Shown: positions 36,761 to 46,680, counted from the first letter of the stretch. The stretch is DNA of 64,000 nucleotides from Sphingomonas quercus (GCF_018863195.1 NZ_JAHKRT010000005.1:124001-188000); one strand, 5' to 3'. Notes: generated from the sequence alone by a model not told the origin. Numbers and translations: made by a program.

Positions 36761-37321
36761 TCAAGCGTTCCCGCAATCGGCGGCGAGCAGCCGTGCGTCG
36801 ATGCCGGTGGTGGCGAACGCGGCGGCCCAGCGCTCGGCGGCGGGGGTGTCGTAAAGAAGGCCGGTATCGCCTTCGACGTCGAACCAGCCGTGACGGGTCA
36901 TCTCCTCCTCCAGCTGGCCGCCGCTCCACCCGGCATAGCCGAGCGCCACCACGAACTGGTCCGGCCCACGCCCCTCCGAGATGGCACGCAAGATGTCGAG
37001 CGTGCCGGTCAGCGCCCAGCGGCCATCGACGTTGAGCGTGCCCTCGCCTCGCCAGTCGAGCCCGTGCAGCACGAAGCCGCGTTGCGGCTCCACCGGCCCG
37101 CCGAGATGAACGGGCACGTCCGGCGCCTTGCCGGGGGGCAGCTCAAGCTGGGCGAGCAACAGGTGCAAGCCAAGGCGAGGCGCCACGCGGCCGATGCCGA
37201 TGCCCAGCGCGCCATTGCCGTCATGCGCGCACATCGCGATCACCGCGCGCTCAAAGCGCGGGTCGCCGATCCCGGGCATCGCCAGCAGGAAGCGGCCGAC
37301 GAGGAAAGACGCCGAATCCAT
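36761..37321 (-). CDS. YqgE/AlgH family protein
   Basis: A 186-residue protein of the UPF0301 family. It begins with the family opening SFLVGRFLLAMPGIGDPRFERAV, in line with MP.M.D..F..sV, followed by GPVEPQRGFVLH and ALGYAGWSGGQLEEE. The biochemical role is not established; homologues have been tied to regulation and oxidative stress, and E. coli YqgE is cytosolic. The ATG at 37321 has a GGGTGG site. It is divergent from the peroxiredoxin gene. Confidence 0.92.
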   Translation of the reverse strand: MDSASFLVGRFLLAMPGIGDPRFERAVIAMCAHDGNGALGIGIGRVAPRLGLHLLLAQLELPPGKAPDVPVHLGGPVEPQRGFVLHGLDWRGEGTLNVDGRWALTGTLDILRAISEGRGPDQFVVALGYAGWSGGQLEEEMTRHGWFDVEGDTGLLYDTPAAERWAAAFATTGIDARLLAADCGNA

Positions 37322-37430
37322 CCACCCAGCATATGCCACGCTGCGCCCGCGGCAAGCCGCCGCGCACTTGCCCCCCGTCGCCGAAGCGTTATCGGGCGCC
37401 GGAGGCACTTTCAGGGCGAAGGATTCGGCG

Positions 37431-37910
<480 letters not shown>

Positions 37911-37921
37911 GGCGCGGGCAT

Positions 37922-38158
37922 ATGGCGGAACGGCCCCCCGAAACGGCGCCGGACGAGGACGAGGCGGCGGGCGCGGCGCGCAAGGCGGCGGCGGCGCTGG
38001 AGGGCGCCACGGTTGCCATCGAATCGCGCATCCGCCCGCTCGTCACCGCCGCGCTGGTCGGCGGGCTTACGGGCGCTGCCCTTGCGGGAGCTGCGCTCCT
38101 TGGTGGCCGGCTGCTTCGCCAGGCCAGGGGGCGGAAAAAGGCTCCCCCGCCAGCGTGA
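37922..38158 (+). CDS. Small single-helix membrane protein, unknown
   Basis: A 78-residue protein with an acidic N-terminus (PPETAPDEDEAAG), an amphipathic stretch, one Gly/Ala-rich hydrophobic helix (about 41-64) and a basic C-terminal tail. It follows the peroxiredoxin gene by 11 bases and probably shares its transcript. Its last 92 bases overlap the 3' end of the convergent GGDEF gene, so one of the two reading frames may be shorter than drawn. No family is recognised. Confidence 0.55.
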   Translation: MAERPPETAPDEDEAAGAARKAAAALEGATVAIESRIRPLVTAALVGGLTGAALAGAALLGGRLLRQARGRKKAPPPA

Positions 38159-39290
38159 CGCGATTGCGCCCGTCCAGCTTGGAGCGGTAAAGGGCGGCAT
38201 CGGCCCGATCGAAGAGATCGCCGAGCCCGATATCGTCCGGGCGCAGGCTGGTGACGCCGAAGCTCGCGCTCAGCCGCACCCCATCGGTGCCGCTGTCGAG
38301 CGTGGCGAGGCCGCCGCGCAGCCGCTCGGCGACGTCCATCGCGGTGCAGGCGGGCGTGTTGACCAGCAGCAGCGCGAATTCCTCGCCGCCGATGCGGCTG
38401 ACGATGTCGCCTTTGCGGATCGTGCTTTCCAGATAGGCAGCGAAGCGCTGCAGCGCGCGATCACCCGCGGCGTGGCCGAAATTGTCGTTGATGTGCTTGA
38501 AGCGATCGAGATCGGCGACGACCAGGCTGAGCGGATGGCCGTTGCGCCGCGTGTTGGCGATCGCCGCCTCCACCGCCTGGGTCAGGCCGCGCCGGTTCAT
38601 GATGCTGGTCAGCGGATCGAGGATCGCCAGCCGCCGCATCTGCTCGGCAAGGTCGGCGGCCAGCAGGAACACCGAGAACAGTCCGAACGAGGAGTAGATC
38701 GCCGGCGTGCCGAGCAGGAGCAGCGATTGATAGGCGGCAACCGCCTGCGGCGAGGGATTCGACCCCTGCACGAACGCCAGCGCGCCGACGCCGACGTAGA
38801 AAGCGGCGAACACGAGCATCATCACGAAGGCCGAGCGCTCGGTCAGCGTCGCCCGCCAGCCGAGCCTGACCAGCGTCGAAGCGCCGGCGATCTGGGTCGC
38901 CGCCAGATAGATGGGAAACAGGCCGCGATCGATCGGCCCGCCCGGAGCGAGCAGGCTGCCGGCGATGCAGACGGCGGCGATGGCAGCGGCCACGGCCCAG
39001 ATGGCCAGCGCGCGCGGCGCGAGCCCGGCGCGCTGGCGGAAGCCGACCATGATCAGCGTCGCAGAGATCGTGCCGAGGGTGAGGATGATGGGGCGGGCCG
39101 GGTAGAAGCCCACCCACCCCATCACCACCGTGAGATAGAGCAGCCACTCAATGCCGGCGGTACCGTAGCCGGCGGCCCAGGTCAGCGCGTGGCGCGGACG
39201 ACCGAAGCTTGTCCACGCCACAGCGAGGACCGCCACCAGCACGATGCTGGTCACCAGCAGTGAGAAGAACACGAACACAGCCGGATGCAT
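38067..39290 (-). CDS. Membrane diguanylate cyclase (GGEEF)
   Basis: A 407-residue protein with six or seven hydrophobic helices over residues 4-210, forming an integral membrane sensor, followed by a GGDEF domain (about 220-380). The active-site motif is GGEEF in SRIGGEEFALLL, an active variant, and LVVADLDRFKHINDNFGH supplies the metal-binding Asp. No RxxD inhibitory site is evident upstream of it. The last 25 residues are Gly/Gln-rich and lie in the overlap with the convergent small gene. The ATG at 39290 opens with a hydrophobic helix. Confidence 0.9.
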   Translation of the reverse strand: MHPAVFVFFSLLVTSIVLVAVLAVAWTSFGRPRHALTWAAGYGTAGIEWLLYLTVVMGWVGFYPARPIILTLGTISATLIMVGFRQRAGLAPRALAIWAVAAAIAAVCIAGSLLAPGGPIDRGLFPIYLAATQIAGASTLVRLGWRATLTERSAFVMMLVFAAFYVGVGALAFVQGSNPSPQAVAAYQSLLLLGTPAIYSSFGLFSVFLLAADLAEQMRRLAILDPLTSIMNRRGLTQAVEAAIANTRRNGHPLSLVVADLDRFKHINDNFGHAAGDRALQRFAAYLESTIRKGDIVSRIGGEEFALLLVNTPACTAMDVAERLRGGLATLDSGTDGVRLSASFGVTSLRPDDIGLGDLFDRADAALYRSKLDGRNRVTLAGEPFSAPWPGEAAGHQGAQLPQGQRP

Positions 39291-39449
39291 GGCCGGGCAT
39301 TCCTGACTCACAAGTGTTGCGTCGCCAATCCGTCCTCCGGCCGATTCCGTCGACAAGAGGTCGCCCGCGGCCCGACCGATATTCAGGCCCTAACCCAAAC
39401 CGGTATATGCGCAAAGTTCTTAAAGGATATTGCGCGCGAAATCCGCCAG

Positions 39450-41282
39450 TCACCAGCCGCACTGCCGGCCCTTGTTCTGCGTGCGCAGCCAGTCGAGCAA
39501 TGGCTGAAAATAGGCAATCATCGCGGTGCCGTCGATCTCGCGCTTGCCGGTAAAGGCCTGCAGCGCGTCCGGCCAGGGTCTGGATTGCCCCATTGCCAGC
39601 ATCGCGTTCAGCTTCTCGCCCACCGCCTTGTCGCCATAGAAGGAGCAACGGTGGAGCGGCCCCGTCCAGCCGGCCTGCGCGCAGGCCGCCTGGTAGAATT
39701 GGAACTGGAGGATGCGCGCCAGGAAATAGCGCGCATAGGGCACGCCGGCGGCGATGTGATATTTGGCGCCGGGATCGAAATCCTGCTCGCTGCGCTCCAC
39801 CGGCGGCGTCACGCCCTGATATTGCAGTCGCAGCGAATCCCATGCGGCCGAATAGACGCCGGGCTTGATCGAGCCGTCGAACACGCCCCAACGCCATTTG
39901 TCCATCAGCAGCCCGAACGGCAGAAAGGCGACCTTGTCCATCGCCTGGCGCAGCAGCAGGCCGATATCCTTGTCGGCGCTGGGCACCTTTGCGGGATCGA
40001 GCAGCCCGATCTTCACCAGATAGTCGGGCGTGATCGACAGGGCGACGAAATCGCCGATCGCCTCGTGAAAGCCGTCGTTCGCGCCGTTCATGTAGAGGAA
40101 CGGCTGGCGGTTGTAGGCACGTTGATAATAATTGTGGCCGAGTTCGTGATGGATCGTCACGAAATCGTCGGAATTGACCTTGGTGCACATCTTGATGCGC
40201 AGATCATCCTTGTTGTCGACGTCCCACGCGGAGGCGTGGCACACCACCTCGCGATCGCGCGGCTTGACGATCTGGGAATGCTCCCAGAAGCTCGCCGGCA
40301 GCGGGGCGAAGCCGAGCGAGGAATAGAAGCCCTCCCCCGCCTTCACCATCCTCACCGGATCATAGCCCTTGGCCTCGAGCAGCTGGCCGATGTCGTAGCC
40401 GAGATCGCCGGCGCCGGCGGGCGCGACGATATCGTAGATATTGCCCCATTCCTGCGCCCACATATTGCCGAGCAGATCGGCGCGGATCGGTCCGGTGGCG
40501 GGCTGTACCGCCTCGCCATATTTCTCGTTCAGCTTGGCGCGGGTGTAGCAATGGAGCTGCTCGTAAAGCGGACGGACCTGGACCCAGAGCCGGTCCATCA
40601 GCTTCGCGAACGCCTCCGGCGGCATATCATAGCCCGACCGCCACATCGCCCCCGCGTCGGCGAAGCCGAGTTCGCGCGCGCCCTTGTTGGTGATCTGGAC
40701 GATCTGCATATAATCGCCACGCATCGGCTTGCCGACATTGTCGTGCCAGCTCTTCCACATCTCCTTGAGCTCGGCCGGGTTGCGGTCCGTGCCCATCTTG
40801 GCCTCGATGTCGGAGCCGTTGATCGGCTGGCCGCCGACCATTCCCTTGCCCTTGCCGTAGATCGAGGACAGGCGCGTCACCCGCTCGTTCAGCTCCTGCG
40901 CGGCGCCGGCGGTGGCGGGGGCCGGCAGCGTGATGCCGTTGCGCAGCAGATCGAGCTGGCGGCGGGTATCGGCGGACAGGCCCTTCGCCGTGGCATAGCG
41001 CGCGGCCTCCTTGGCGGCGCGGACCTGCAACTCGGTCAGCTCGCCGCCGACGCGCGCGTTCACCGCGTCGGTATCGTCGGTGATGTAGGTGTTGTTGATC
41101 CACGCGATCCGCGCCGCGTAGACGCCGAGGTCGGCCAGCTCCTTGCTGGTCCGCGCCACGAAGGCGTCGGCTTCGGCGGCGGTTGGCGCGCCGGAGGGAC
41201 GCGCCTCGCCCTGGGCGGTGGCGGACGCGGCGAGCGACAGGCCCGCGGCGAGCGCGAGCGTAGAGACGAAACGCATTTTCAT
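39450..41282 (-). CDS. M2 family peptidyl-dipeptidase (ACE-like), exported
   Basis: A 610-residue zinc metallopeptidase of the angiotensin-converting-enzyme family. Residues 1-24 form a signal peptide ending ASATAQG, so it acts in the periplasm or outside. The zinc site HELGH is at 379-383 with the third ligand Glu407 in GFHEAIGD. ACE-like signature segments (WAQEWGNIYDIV, FWEHSQIVKP) are present. It would remove C-terminal dipeptides from peptides. It is a single gene, separated by 60 bases from the upstream hydrolase gene on the same strand. Confidence 0.94.
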   Translation of the reverse strand: MKMRFVSTLALAAGLSLAASATAQGEARPSGAPTAAEADAFVARTSKELADLGVYAARIAWINNTYITDDTDAVNARVGGELTELQVRAAKEAARYATAKGLSADTRRQLDLLRNGITLPAPATAGAAQELNERVTRLSSIYGKGKGMVGGQPINGSDIEAKMGTDRNPAELKEMWKSWHDNVGKPMRGDYMQIVQITNKGARELGFADAGAMWRSGYDMPPEAFAKLMDRLWVQVRPLYEQLHCYTRAKLNEKYGEAVQPATGPIRADLLGNMWAQEWGNIYDIVAPAGAGDLGYDIGQLLEAKGYDPVRMVKAGEGFYSSLGFAPLPASFWEHSQIVKPRDREVVCHASAWDVDNKDDLRIKMCTKVNSDDFVTIHHELGHNYYQRAYNRQPFLYMNGANDGFHEAIGDFVALSITPDYLVKIGLLDPAKVPSADKDIGLLLRQAMDKVAFLPFGLLMDKWRWGVFDGSIKPGVYSAAWDSLRLQYQGVTPPVERSEQDFDPGAKYHIAAGVPYARYFLARILQFQFYQAACAQAGWTGPLHRCSFYGDKAVGEKLNAMLAMGQSRPWPDALQAFTGKREIDGTAMIAYFQPLLDWLRTQNKGRQCGW

Positions 41283-41342
41283 CGGGAGGCCATCCTCACG
41301 AAACAAGGTGATGAGCCACCGGAGCGCGTCCGCGCGCCGCCG

Positions 41343-42119
41343 TCAATCCCGGACGAGAAAGTCGCCGATGGCGCGGCCAAGTTCGGGCCGGGTCACCGCG
41401 CTCATGTGATTGCCGGGGATCGACTGGTAGCGCGCGTCCGGGATCGCCTCGGCGAGCGCCTCGGCCGATCCATTGTCATCGTCATCCTCGCCCGTCACCA
41501 CCAGCAACGGCAGATCGAGCGCGGCCAGCGCCGCGCGACTGGTGTCGACGAAAGTCTCAAGGATGTTGAGCAGCGCCACCGGGTCCCCGCCGGTGGTCTT
41601 GAGGAATGCCTCGGTCAGCCACTCCGGCGTGCCGCGCTGGAAGCTGCCGAGATGGGTGAGGACATGGCGGAAATAGCCCCCGCGCCCGGCGGTGTTGACG
41701 ATCCCGTCCAGCCCCATGCCACACAGCACCGCCCGCTCCGGCCGCGCGCCGGAGGCGAGCATGCGCAGGCTGGTGCGCCCGCCGAGCGAATAGCCGGCCA
41801 GATCATAATCCCCGGCGCCAAGGCCGAGATGGGCGACGAAGTCGAACCCGTCGTCGCGCAGCACGTCGGGCGGATAGGCGGCGAGATCATGCGGCTTGTC
41901 GCTGTCGCCATGGCCGCGCAGGTCCGGCATCAGCACCCGGATGCCGCGCGCGGCGATCGCGGCGGCATGGCCATATTTGATCCAGTTGACATAGGCCGTC
42001 GAGAAATAGCCGTGGATCAGAACCAGCGGGCGCCCCTCCCCCATCTCGCGCCAGGCGAGCCGGGTGCCGTCACGCGCGGTGAAGAAATTGACGGGAAGAT
42101 CAGTCGGGGAGCTTGCCAA
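41343..42119 (-). CDS. Alpha/beta hydrolase
   Basis: A 258-residue alpha/beta-fold hydrolase. The oxyanion loop is LIHGYFST, the nucleophile elbow GYSLGG, the acid is expected in VVTGEDDDD and the catalytic His in PGNHMS. Residues DLRGHGDSDKP are typical of the family. The only start that keeps the N-terminus is TTG at 42119, which overlaps the 3' end of the GFA gene by 20 bases; translation may depend on it. The substrate is unknown, probably an ester or epoxide. Confidence 0.85.
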   Translation of the reverse strand: MASSPTDLPVNFFTARDGTRLAWREMGEGRPLVLIHGYFSTAYVNWIKYGHAAAIAARGIRVLMPDLRGHGDSDKPHDLAAYPPDVLRDDGFDFVAHLGLGAGDYDLAGYSLGGRTSLRMLASGARPERAVLCGMGLDGIVNTAGRGGYFRHVLTHLGSFQRGTPEWLTEAFLKTTGGDPVALLNILETFVDTSRAALAALDLPLLVVTGEDDDDNGSAEALAEAIPDARYQSIPGNHMSAVTRPELGRAIGDFLVRD

Positions 42120-42549
42120 CGGCGTTCATCCATCTGTCGACGAGCGGCTGATGCTCGTCCGAGCGCTTGCCCGGCAGCGCGCTGGTGTCGAGCCACGCAT
42201 GCAAGGCGGACTCCATGGCGAAATGCTGGGTGGGGTGGAAAAATTGCGGCTCGTCGAACGAGCCGATGGTGAGGTCGATCCTGTCGCTGTCGAGATAGCG
42301 AAAGCCGAGCGGCGTGCCGCACCGGGCGCAGAACGGCCGCTCGGCGATCGGCGAGGAGCGATACCAGTCCGGCCCGCTCTCCCACTGAAGATCGGCCTGC
42401 GCGACGTTGGTGAAGGCGATGGATACGCCGCCCGTGGCGCGCCGGCACATCGTGCAATGACAGAGGTAGCCGGCGGGGTCGCGGATCGTCGCCGCATAGC
42501 GCGCGGCGCCGCATTGGCAGCCACCGCGCATGATCCTCGCCTCGGTCAT
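42100..42549 (-). CDS. GFA/CENP-V family zinc protein
   Basis: A 149-residue protein with the zinc-binding cysteines of the glutathione-dependent formaldehyde-activating (GFA) fold: GGCQCGAARY, CHCTMCRR and FCARCGTPLG. Most members have no proven activity, and formaldehyde activation should not be assumed. The ATG at 42549 is followed at the other end by an overlap with the hydrolase gene. It is divergent from the DUF4142 lipoprotein gene. Confidence 0.9.
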   Translation of the reverse strand: MTEARIMRGGCQCGAARYAATIRDPAGYLCHCTMCRRATGGVSIAFTNVAQADLQWESGPDWYRSSPIAERPFCARCGTPLGFRYLDSDRIDLTIGSFDEPQFFHPTQHFAMESALHAWLDTSALPGKRSDEHQPLVDRWMNAVGKLPD

Positions 42550-42635
42550 GGCGCTGCTATGCCCGCACAAGGTTCACGGAACAAGCGCCGAGGCCGCCGG
42601 TTCTGCGGGGCGGAGATACTGTCTGGAGAGACCCC

Positions 42636-43259
42636 ATGCGCACTGCCCTCGTGCTGATCGCCGCCCTAGGCCTTGCCGCCTGCGGCTCTCAGCCTGCCCA
42701 GAACAACACCGTCGCCGCCGACAACGGCATGACCGCCAACGCCATGGACGGCAACAGCGCCATGGCCGACGCCACCGCGCCGAGCGTCACCGCCAATGTG
42801 ACCACCCCCGAGTTCGTCACCAAGGCCGCGATCAGCGACATGTACGAAATCCAGGCCGCTAAGGTGGCCCTCGATCGCAGCAAGTCGGCGGAGGTGAAGT
42901 CCTTCGCCCAGATGATGGTCACGGATCACACCGCCACCAGCGCCAAGGTGAAGTCGATCGTCACCAAGGACAAGCTCGATCCGCCGCCCGCCGCCCTTGA
43001 CGAGGCCCATGCCAAGATGCTGGCCGACCTCAAGGCCGCCAAGGCCGAGGACTTCGACACGACCTATCTCGACCAGCAGACCACCGCCCATGGCGAGGCG
43101 CTGTCGCTGCTCCAGTCCTATGCCTCGGGCGGCGACAATGCCGACCTCAAGGCGTTCGCGACGGAAACCGCGCCGAAGGTGCAGATGCACCTCGACAAGG
43201 CCCGTTCGCTCGATCGCAGCGGCGCCGACGACAAGGCCGCAGCCAAGCCGGCGCAATAA
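42636..43259 (+). CDS. DUF4142 family lipoprotein
   Basis: A 207-residue exported lipoprotein: signal peptide with lipobox LAAC (Cys16), then an Asn/Ala/Met-rich linker (20-55) and a ferritin-like four-helix DUF4142 domain (about 58-200; EFVTKAAISDMYEIQAAKVAL... and MVTDHTATSAKV). Members are periplasmic and stress-associated with no proven activity. It stands alone and converges on asd across two hairpins. Confidence 0.9.
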   Translation: MRTALVLIAALGLAACGSQPAQNNTVAADNGMTANAMDGNSAMADATAPSVTANVTTPEFVTKAAISDMYEIQAAKVALDRSKSAEVKSFAQMMVTDHTATSAKVKSIVTKDKLDPPPAALDEAHAKMLADLKAAKAEDFDTTYLDQQTTAHGEALSLLQSYASGGDNADLKAFATETAPKVQMHLDKARSLDRSGADDKAAAKPAQ

Positions 43260-43268
43260 CGGGAATGT

Positions 43269-43350
43269 CCCGTTCGTCCACGGACGAACGGGCCCCCTTC
43301 CCGTTCGAAAACCCCTCGCCCTGAGCGGCTCTCGGCCTCTGCTCAGGGCG
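43269..43350. terminator. Two strong hairpins between DUF4142 gene and asd
   Basis: CCCGTTCGTCC pairs with GGACGAACGGG over 11 bp with a 2-base loop (43269-43292). CGCCCTGAGC pairs with GCTCAGGGCG over 10 bp (43317-43350). They occupy the gap between convergent genes and probably end both transcripts. The second shares the CCTGA/TCAGG core of the paired-hairpin repeats. Confidence 0.65.
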
Positions 43351-43373
43351 AACGGTTTCCGGAGCGGTTACGC

Positions 43374-44402
43374 CTACGCCGCCTTCTTGAGGTGGCGGCG
43401 GCCGAGCAGCTCGGCGATCTGGACCGCGTTGAGCGCGGCGCCCTTGCGCAGATTGTCCGAGACGCACCACAGCGACAGGCCGTTCTCGACGGTCGGGTCC
43501 TCGCGGACGCGGCTGACATAGGTCGCGAACTCGCCGACGCATTCGATCGGCGTGACATAGCCGCCATTCTCGCGCTTATCGACGAGCATGATACCCGGCG
43601 CCTCGCGCAGGATGCGCTGGGCATCGGCGGCGGAGATCTCGTTCTCGAACTCGATGTTGACGGCTTCGGAATGACCGACGAACACCGGAACGCGCACGCA
43701 GGTCGCGGTCAGCTTGATCTTCGGATCGAGGATCTTCTTGGTCTCGACGACCATCTTCCACTCTTCCTTGGTCGAGCCGTCGTCGAGGAAGGTGTCGATG
43801 TGCGGGATGACGTTGAAGGCGATCTGCTTGGTGAACTTCTTCGGCTCGGCCGGATCGCCGACGAAGATGTTGCGGCTCTGCTCGAACAACTCGTCCATGC
43901 CGGCCTTGCCGGCGCCGGACACCGATTGATAGGTGGCGACGACGACGCGCCTGATCGTCGCGGCATCGTGCAACGGCTTCAGCGCCACGACCAGCTGCGC
44001 GGTGGAGCAATTCGGGTTGGCGATGATGTTTCTGACGCGATAGCCGTCGATCGCCTCGGGGTTCACCTCCGGCACGATCAGCGGCACGTCCGGGTCCATG
44101 CGGTAGAGCGAGCTGTTGTCGATCACCGTGCAGCCGGCGGCGGCCGCCCGGGGCGCGTAGATCTTGGTCGCGTCGGAGCCGATCGCGAACAGCGCGATGT
44201 CCCAGCCCGTCCAGTCGAAATGTTCGATATTCTGGACCTTGAGCATGCGCCCGGTCTCGCCGAACTCGATCTCGTCGCCCTGGCTGCGCGAGGAGGCGAG
44301 CGCGGCGATGTCCGCGATCGGGAATTCGCGCTCGGCCAGGATGTTCAGCATCTCGCGGCCGACATTGCCGGTGGCCCCGGCCACCACGACACGATACGCC
44401 AT
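43374..44402 (-). CDS. asd: Aspartate-semialdehyde dehydrogenase
   Basis: A 342-residue NADPH enzyme that makes aspartate semialdehyde, the branch point for lysine, diaminopimelate, threonine and methionine. The nucleotide turn GATGNVG (9-15), nucleophile Cys132 in NPNCSTAQL, GAGKAGMDEL and the acid-base His244 in VFVGHSEAV are all intact. The ATG at 44402 opens the family N-terminus MAYRVVVAGATGNVG. A terminator of the upstream rplS operon lies between. Confidence 0.97.
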   Translation of the reverse strand: MAYRVVVAGATGNVGREMLNILAEREFPIADIAALASSRSQGDEIEFGETGRMLKVQNIEHFDWTGWDIALFAIGSDATKIYAPRAAAAGCTVIDNSSLYRMDPDVPLIVPEVNPEAIDGYRVRNIIANPNCSTAQLVVALKPLHDAATIRRVVVATYQSVSGAGKAGMDELFEQSRNIFVGDPAEPKKFTKQIAFNVIPHIDTFLDDGSTKEEWKMVVETKKILDPKIKLTATCVRVPVFVGHSEAVNIEFENEISAADAQRILREAPGIMLVDKRENGGYVTPIECVGEFATYVSRVREDPTVENGLSLWCVSDNLRKGAALNAVQIAELLGRRHLKKAA

Positions 44403-44438
44403 CAGTTCATTCCAATCATCTTCTGGAGGCAAAAGAAA

Positions 44439-44473
44439 AGGGGCGCTGGCGGCCTTCCGCCACCCGCGCCCCT
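44439..44473 (-). terminator. Rho-independent terminator after rplS
   Basis: On the minus strand AAGGGGCGC...GCGCCCCTTTTCTTTT forms an extended GC stem with an inner GGTGGCGG/CCGCCA pairing and a GAAG-type loop, followed by a T-rich tail. It closes the ffh-rpsP-rimM-trmD-rplS cluster. Confidence 0.9.
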
Positions 44474-44498
44474 TGCTGACCTTTGATTTAGAAAGGTG

Positions 44499-44876
44499 TC
44501 AGGCGGACGCCTGGGTGGTTTCGCGACGCTCGGCAATACGCGCGGATTTACCGCGGCGGCCGCGCAGATAGTAAAGTTTCGCGCGGCGCACGACGCCCTT
44601 GCGCACCACCTCGATCGAATCGACGTTCGGCGAATAGAGCGGGAAGACGCGCTCGACGCCCTCGCCGAAGGAGATCTTGCGGACGGTGAAGCTGGAGCCC
44701 ATGCCCTTGTTGGCGCGCGCGATGCACACGCCCTCATAGGCCTGCACGCGGGTGCGCTCGCCTTCCACGACCTTCACGCCGACCTTCAGCGTGTCGCCCG
44801 GGCGGAAATCCGGAATCGTCTTGGTCTCTTTGAACTGCGCGATGGCCTCGGCCTCGAGCGTCTGGATCAGGTTCAT
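44499..44876 (-). CDS. rplS: Ribosomal protein bL19
   Basis: A 125-residue bL19, at the 30S-50S interface of the ribosome. Family blocks [32 protein letters not shown] and [17 protein letters not shown] are clear. It is 6 bases downstream of trmD, the conserved order. Confidence 0.98.
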   Translation of the reverse strand: MNLIQTLEAEAIAQFKETKTIPDFRPGDTLKVGVKVVEGERTRVQAYEGVCIARANKGMGSSFTVRKISFGEGVERVFPLYSPNVDSIEVVRKGVVRRAKLYYLRGRRGKSARIAERRETTQASA

Positions 44877-44882
44877 AACAAC

Positions 44883-45614
44883 TCAGTCCCGTTCGTCGCC
44901 GCGCGCCAGAGGGCGGCCGACCCGAGCGCCCTCATGACGCTCCCAAAGGTCCGGCCGCCTTAGCCGTGTATCGCTCTCGGCCATCGACTTTCGCCAGGCC
45001 GCGATCCGCGCATGATCCCCCGATCGCAGCACTTCGGGGATCGTGCGCCCCTCCCATTCGACAGGGCGGGTATAATGGGGATATTCGAGCAGCCCCGTTT
45101 CGAAGCTCTCGTCATCCCCACTAAGGGCCGCGCCCATTACGCCGGGAAGCAGCCGAACGCAAGCGTCGAGCAGCACCAGCGCGCCCATTTCCCCGCCGGA
45201 CAGCACATAGTCCCCGATCGATACCGGTTCGACCGGCCGCCCTTCGAAGATGCGCTCGTCGAAACCCTCGAACCGGCCGCAGAGGATCGTCACCCCGGCG
45301 CCGGCGGCGAGCGCGCGGACGCGAGCCTGCGTCAGGGGCGCGCCGCGCGGGCTCATCGCCAGCACCGGGCAATCCGGACGCGCGGCGAGCGCGTGATCGA
45401 CGGCGCTGGCCAGCACGTCGACCTTCATCACCATCCCCGCCCCGCCGCCGGCCGGCGTATCGTCGACGGAGCGATGCCTGTCGGTGGCGAAGTCGCGGAT
45501 CTGCACCGTATCGAGCGACCACCGCCCCTCGGCGAGCGCCCGCCCCGCGAGGCTGAGCCCAAGCGGGCCCGGGAACATTTCCGGATAAAGGGTAAGGACG
45601 GTGGCGGCGAACAT
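44883..45614 (-). CDS. trmD: tRNA (guanine37-N1)-methyltransferase
   Basis: A 243-residue SPOUT methyltransferase that methylates G37 next to the anticodon using SAM and prevents frameshifting. The trefoil-knot SAM site [11 protein letters not shown] and the [11 protein letters not shown] segment are intact. The ATG at 45614 matches the family start ([15 protein letters not shown]); the open frame further upstream is not family-like. rimM is 91 bases upstream, rplS 6 bases downstream. Confidence 0.97.
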   Translation of the reverse strand: MFAATVLTLYPEMFPGPLGLSLAGRALAEGRWSLDTVQIRDFATDRHRSVDDTPAGGGAGMVMKVDVLASAVDHALAARPDCPVLAMSPRGAPLTQARVRALAAGAGVTILCGRFEGFDERIFEGRPVEPVSIGDYVLSGGEMGALVLLDACVRLLPGVMGAALSGDDESFETGLLEYPHYTRPVEWEGRTIPEVLRSGDHARIAAWRKSMAESDTRLRRPDLWERHEGARVGRPLARGDERD

Positions 45615-45705
45615 GGCCGAGGGCGTTAGCGCAAGGTGGCCGCGCGGGACAGCGGGATTGCCCGTCCCCGCCTCACGCCCCAGCGTGACGAAAACGCGGC
45701 GGCCG

Positions 45706-46194
45706 TCAGGCGGCGAACGCCGCTTCCACCACCAACTTCTCCGCCGACCATTCGGGCACGGCATTGGGGTTCATCGGGATCATGAAGCGGCCGCCGCCGG
45801 GGCGCTCGATCTCGATCACGTCGCCCGCGCCGAAATTCTCGACCGCTACCACGACCCCCAGCGCCTCCCCGTCGGTCGAGACCGCCGGCAGGCCGAGCAG
45901 GTCGGCGTGGTAATATTCGCCCGGCTCCAGCGGCGGCAGCGCCGAGCGCGCTACCGTCAGCGCGGTACCCCGGAGCGCCTCGGCGGCGTCGCGGGTGGTG
46001 ATCTCGGCGAAGCGCGCGACGGCGCCGTTCGGCCCCGGCCGCACGGACTTGAGCGTCAGTGTCCGGCCGTTCGCGTCGAGCGCGCGATAAGGGGCCAGAT
46101 CATCGGTGAAGAGCTTCAGGCGCACGTCGCCCGCGATGCCGTGCGCGCCGATCACGGCCGCCAGCGTGACGGGGCGATCCGGGGCATTCGTCAT
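45706..46194 (-). CDS. rimM: 16S rRNA processing protein RimM
   Basis: A 162-residue ribosome maturation factor that helps 30S head assembly by binding uS19. The N-terminal RimM domain has [19 protein letters not shown] and the C-terminal PRC-barrel has [20 protein letters not shown] ribosome site lies 7 bases before the ATG at 46194. The start overlaps the stop of a broken DUF2809 gene as ATGA. Confidence 0.96.
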   Translation of the reverse strand: MTNAPDRPVTLAAVIGAHGIAGDVRLKLFTDDLAPYRALDANGRTLTLKSVRPGPNGAVARFAEITTRDAAEALRGTALTVARSALPPLEPGEYYHADLLGLPAVSTDGEALGVVVAVENFGAGDVIEIERPGGGRFMIPMNPNAVPEWSAEKLVVEAAFAA

Positions 46195-46528
46195 GCGCGT
46201 CTCCTGCTCCACAGATGGTCCGCCGCCAGCGCGATCAGCGCGCCCAGGGCATAAGCGAGAAAGTCACCGGGCGAAAAGCTGGTGCCCAGGACGATCCGGG
46301 CAAGGCGATAGCTGCCGAGCCCGAGCCGGTCCGCGAGATGGATCGCCTGCCCGAACTCCATTGCCACGCGGAGCGTCGCGTGGACCAGCATCACCACCAG
46401 CACGTCGCCGAGCCAGGGCGCACGAAATCGTCATGCGCGAACAGCGCGATCACCGCTTCGATACCGAATAGCGCCAGCGCGGCAAGAGCATCGGGGAGGC
46501 GCGCCGTCAGAAGACGGCCCCGCCCCAA
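46191..46528 (-). pseudogene. Frameshifted DUF2809-family membrane protein gene
   Basis: The 3' part reads in one frame as LGDVLVVMLVHATLRVAMEFG...GTSFSPGDFLAYALGALIALAADHLW, typical of the DUF2809 membrane family. Upstream the matching N-terminal piece (ARLPDALAALALFGIEAVIALFAHDDFVRP) lies in another frame; one base is missing near 46416-46418, at the CCC-TGG step. The N-terminal frame has no clear start, TTG at 46526 being the best. Its stop forms an ATGA with rimM, so it once was an operon member. A sequencing error at the C-run cannot be excluded. Confidence 0.65.
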
Positions 46529-46535
46529 GGGACAT

Positions 46536-46622
46536 CGTCATGCTGAACTTGCTTCAGCATCCACCCAGCCGCAAAGTCCGGAGTTCGCGGAGGACGGGAC
46601 CTCGAAACAAGCTCCGGGTGAA
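46536..46622. repeat. Paired-hairpin intergenic repeat, copy 4
   Basis: ATGCTGAA...TTCAGCAT (46540-46560) is a clean stem with the CTTGC loop; the second stem (about 46598-46620) is degraded (ACCTCGAA...CTCCGGGT). It sits between rpsP and the broken DUF2809 gene inside the ribosomal cluster. Confidence 0.65.
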
Positions 46623-46680
46623 GACCGAAGCAGGGGGCGCCCGCGATGTCGCGCCACCCTGCCCTCTCGTCTCCGAACGC

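Noticed and set aside
42666-43256. Minus-strand frame of 196 codons opposite the DUF4142 gene
   Set aside because: Shadow sequence rich in Gly, Leu and Val; the plus-strand lipobox and domain are clear.
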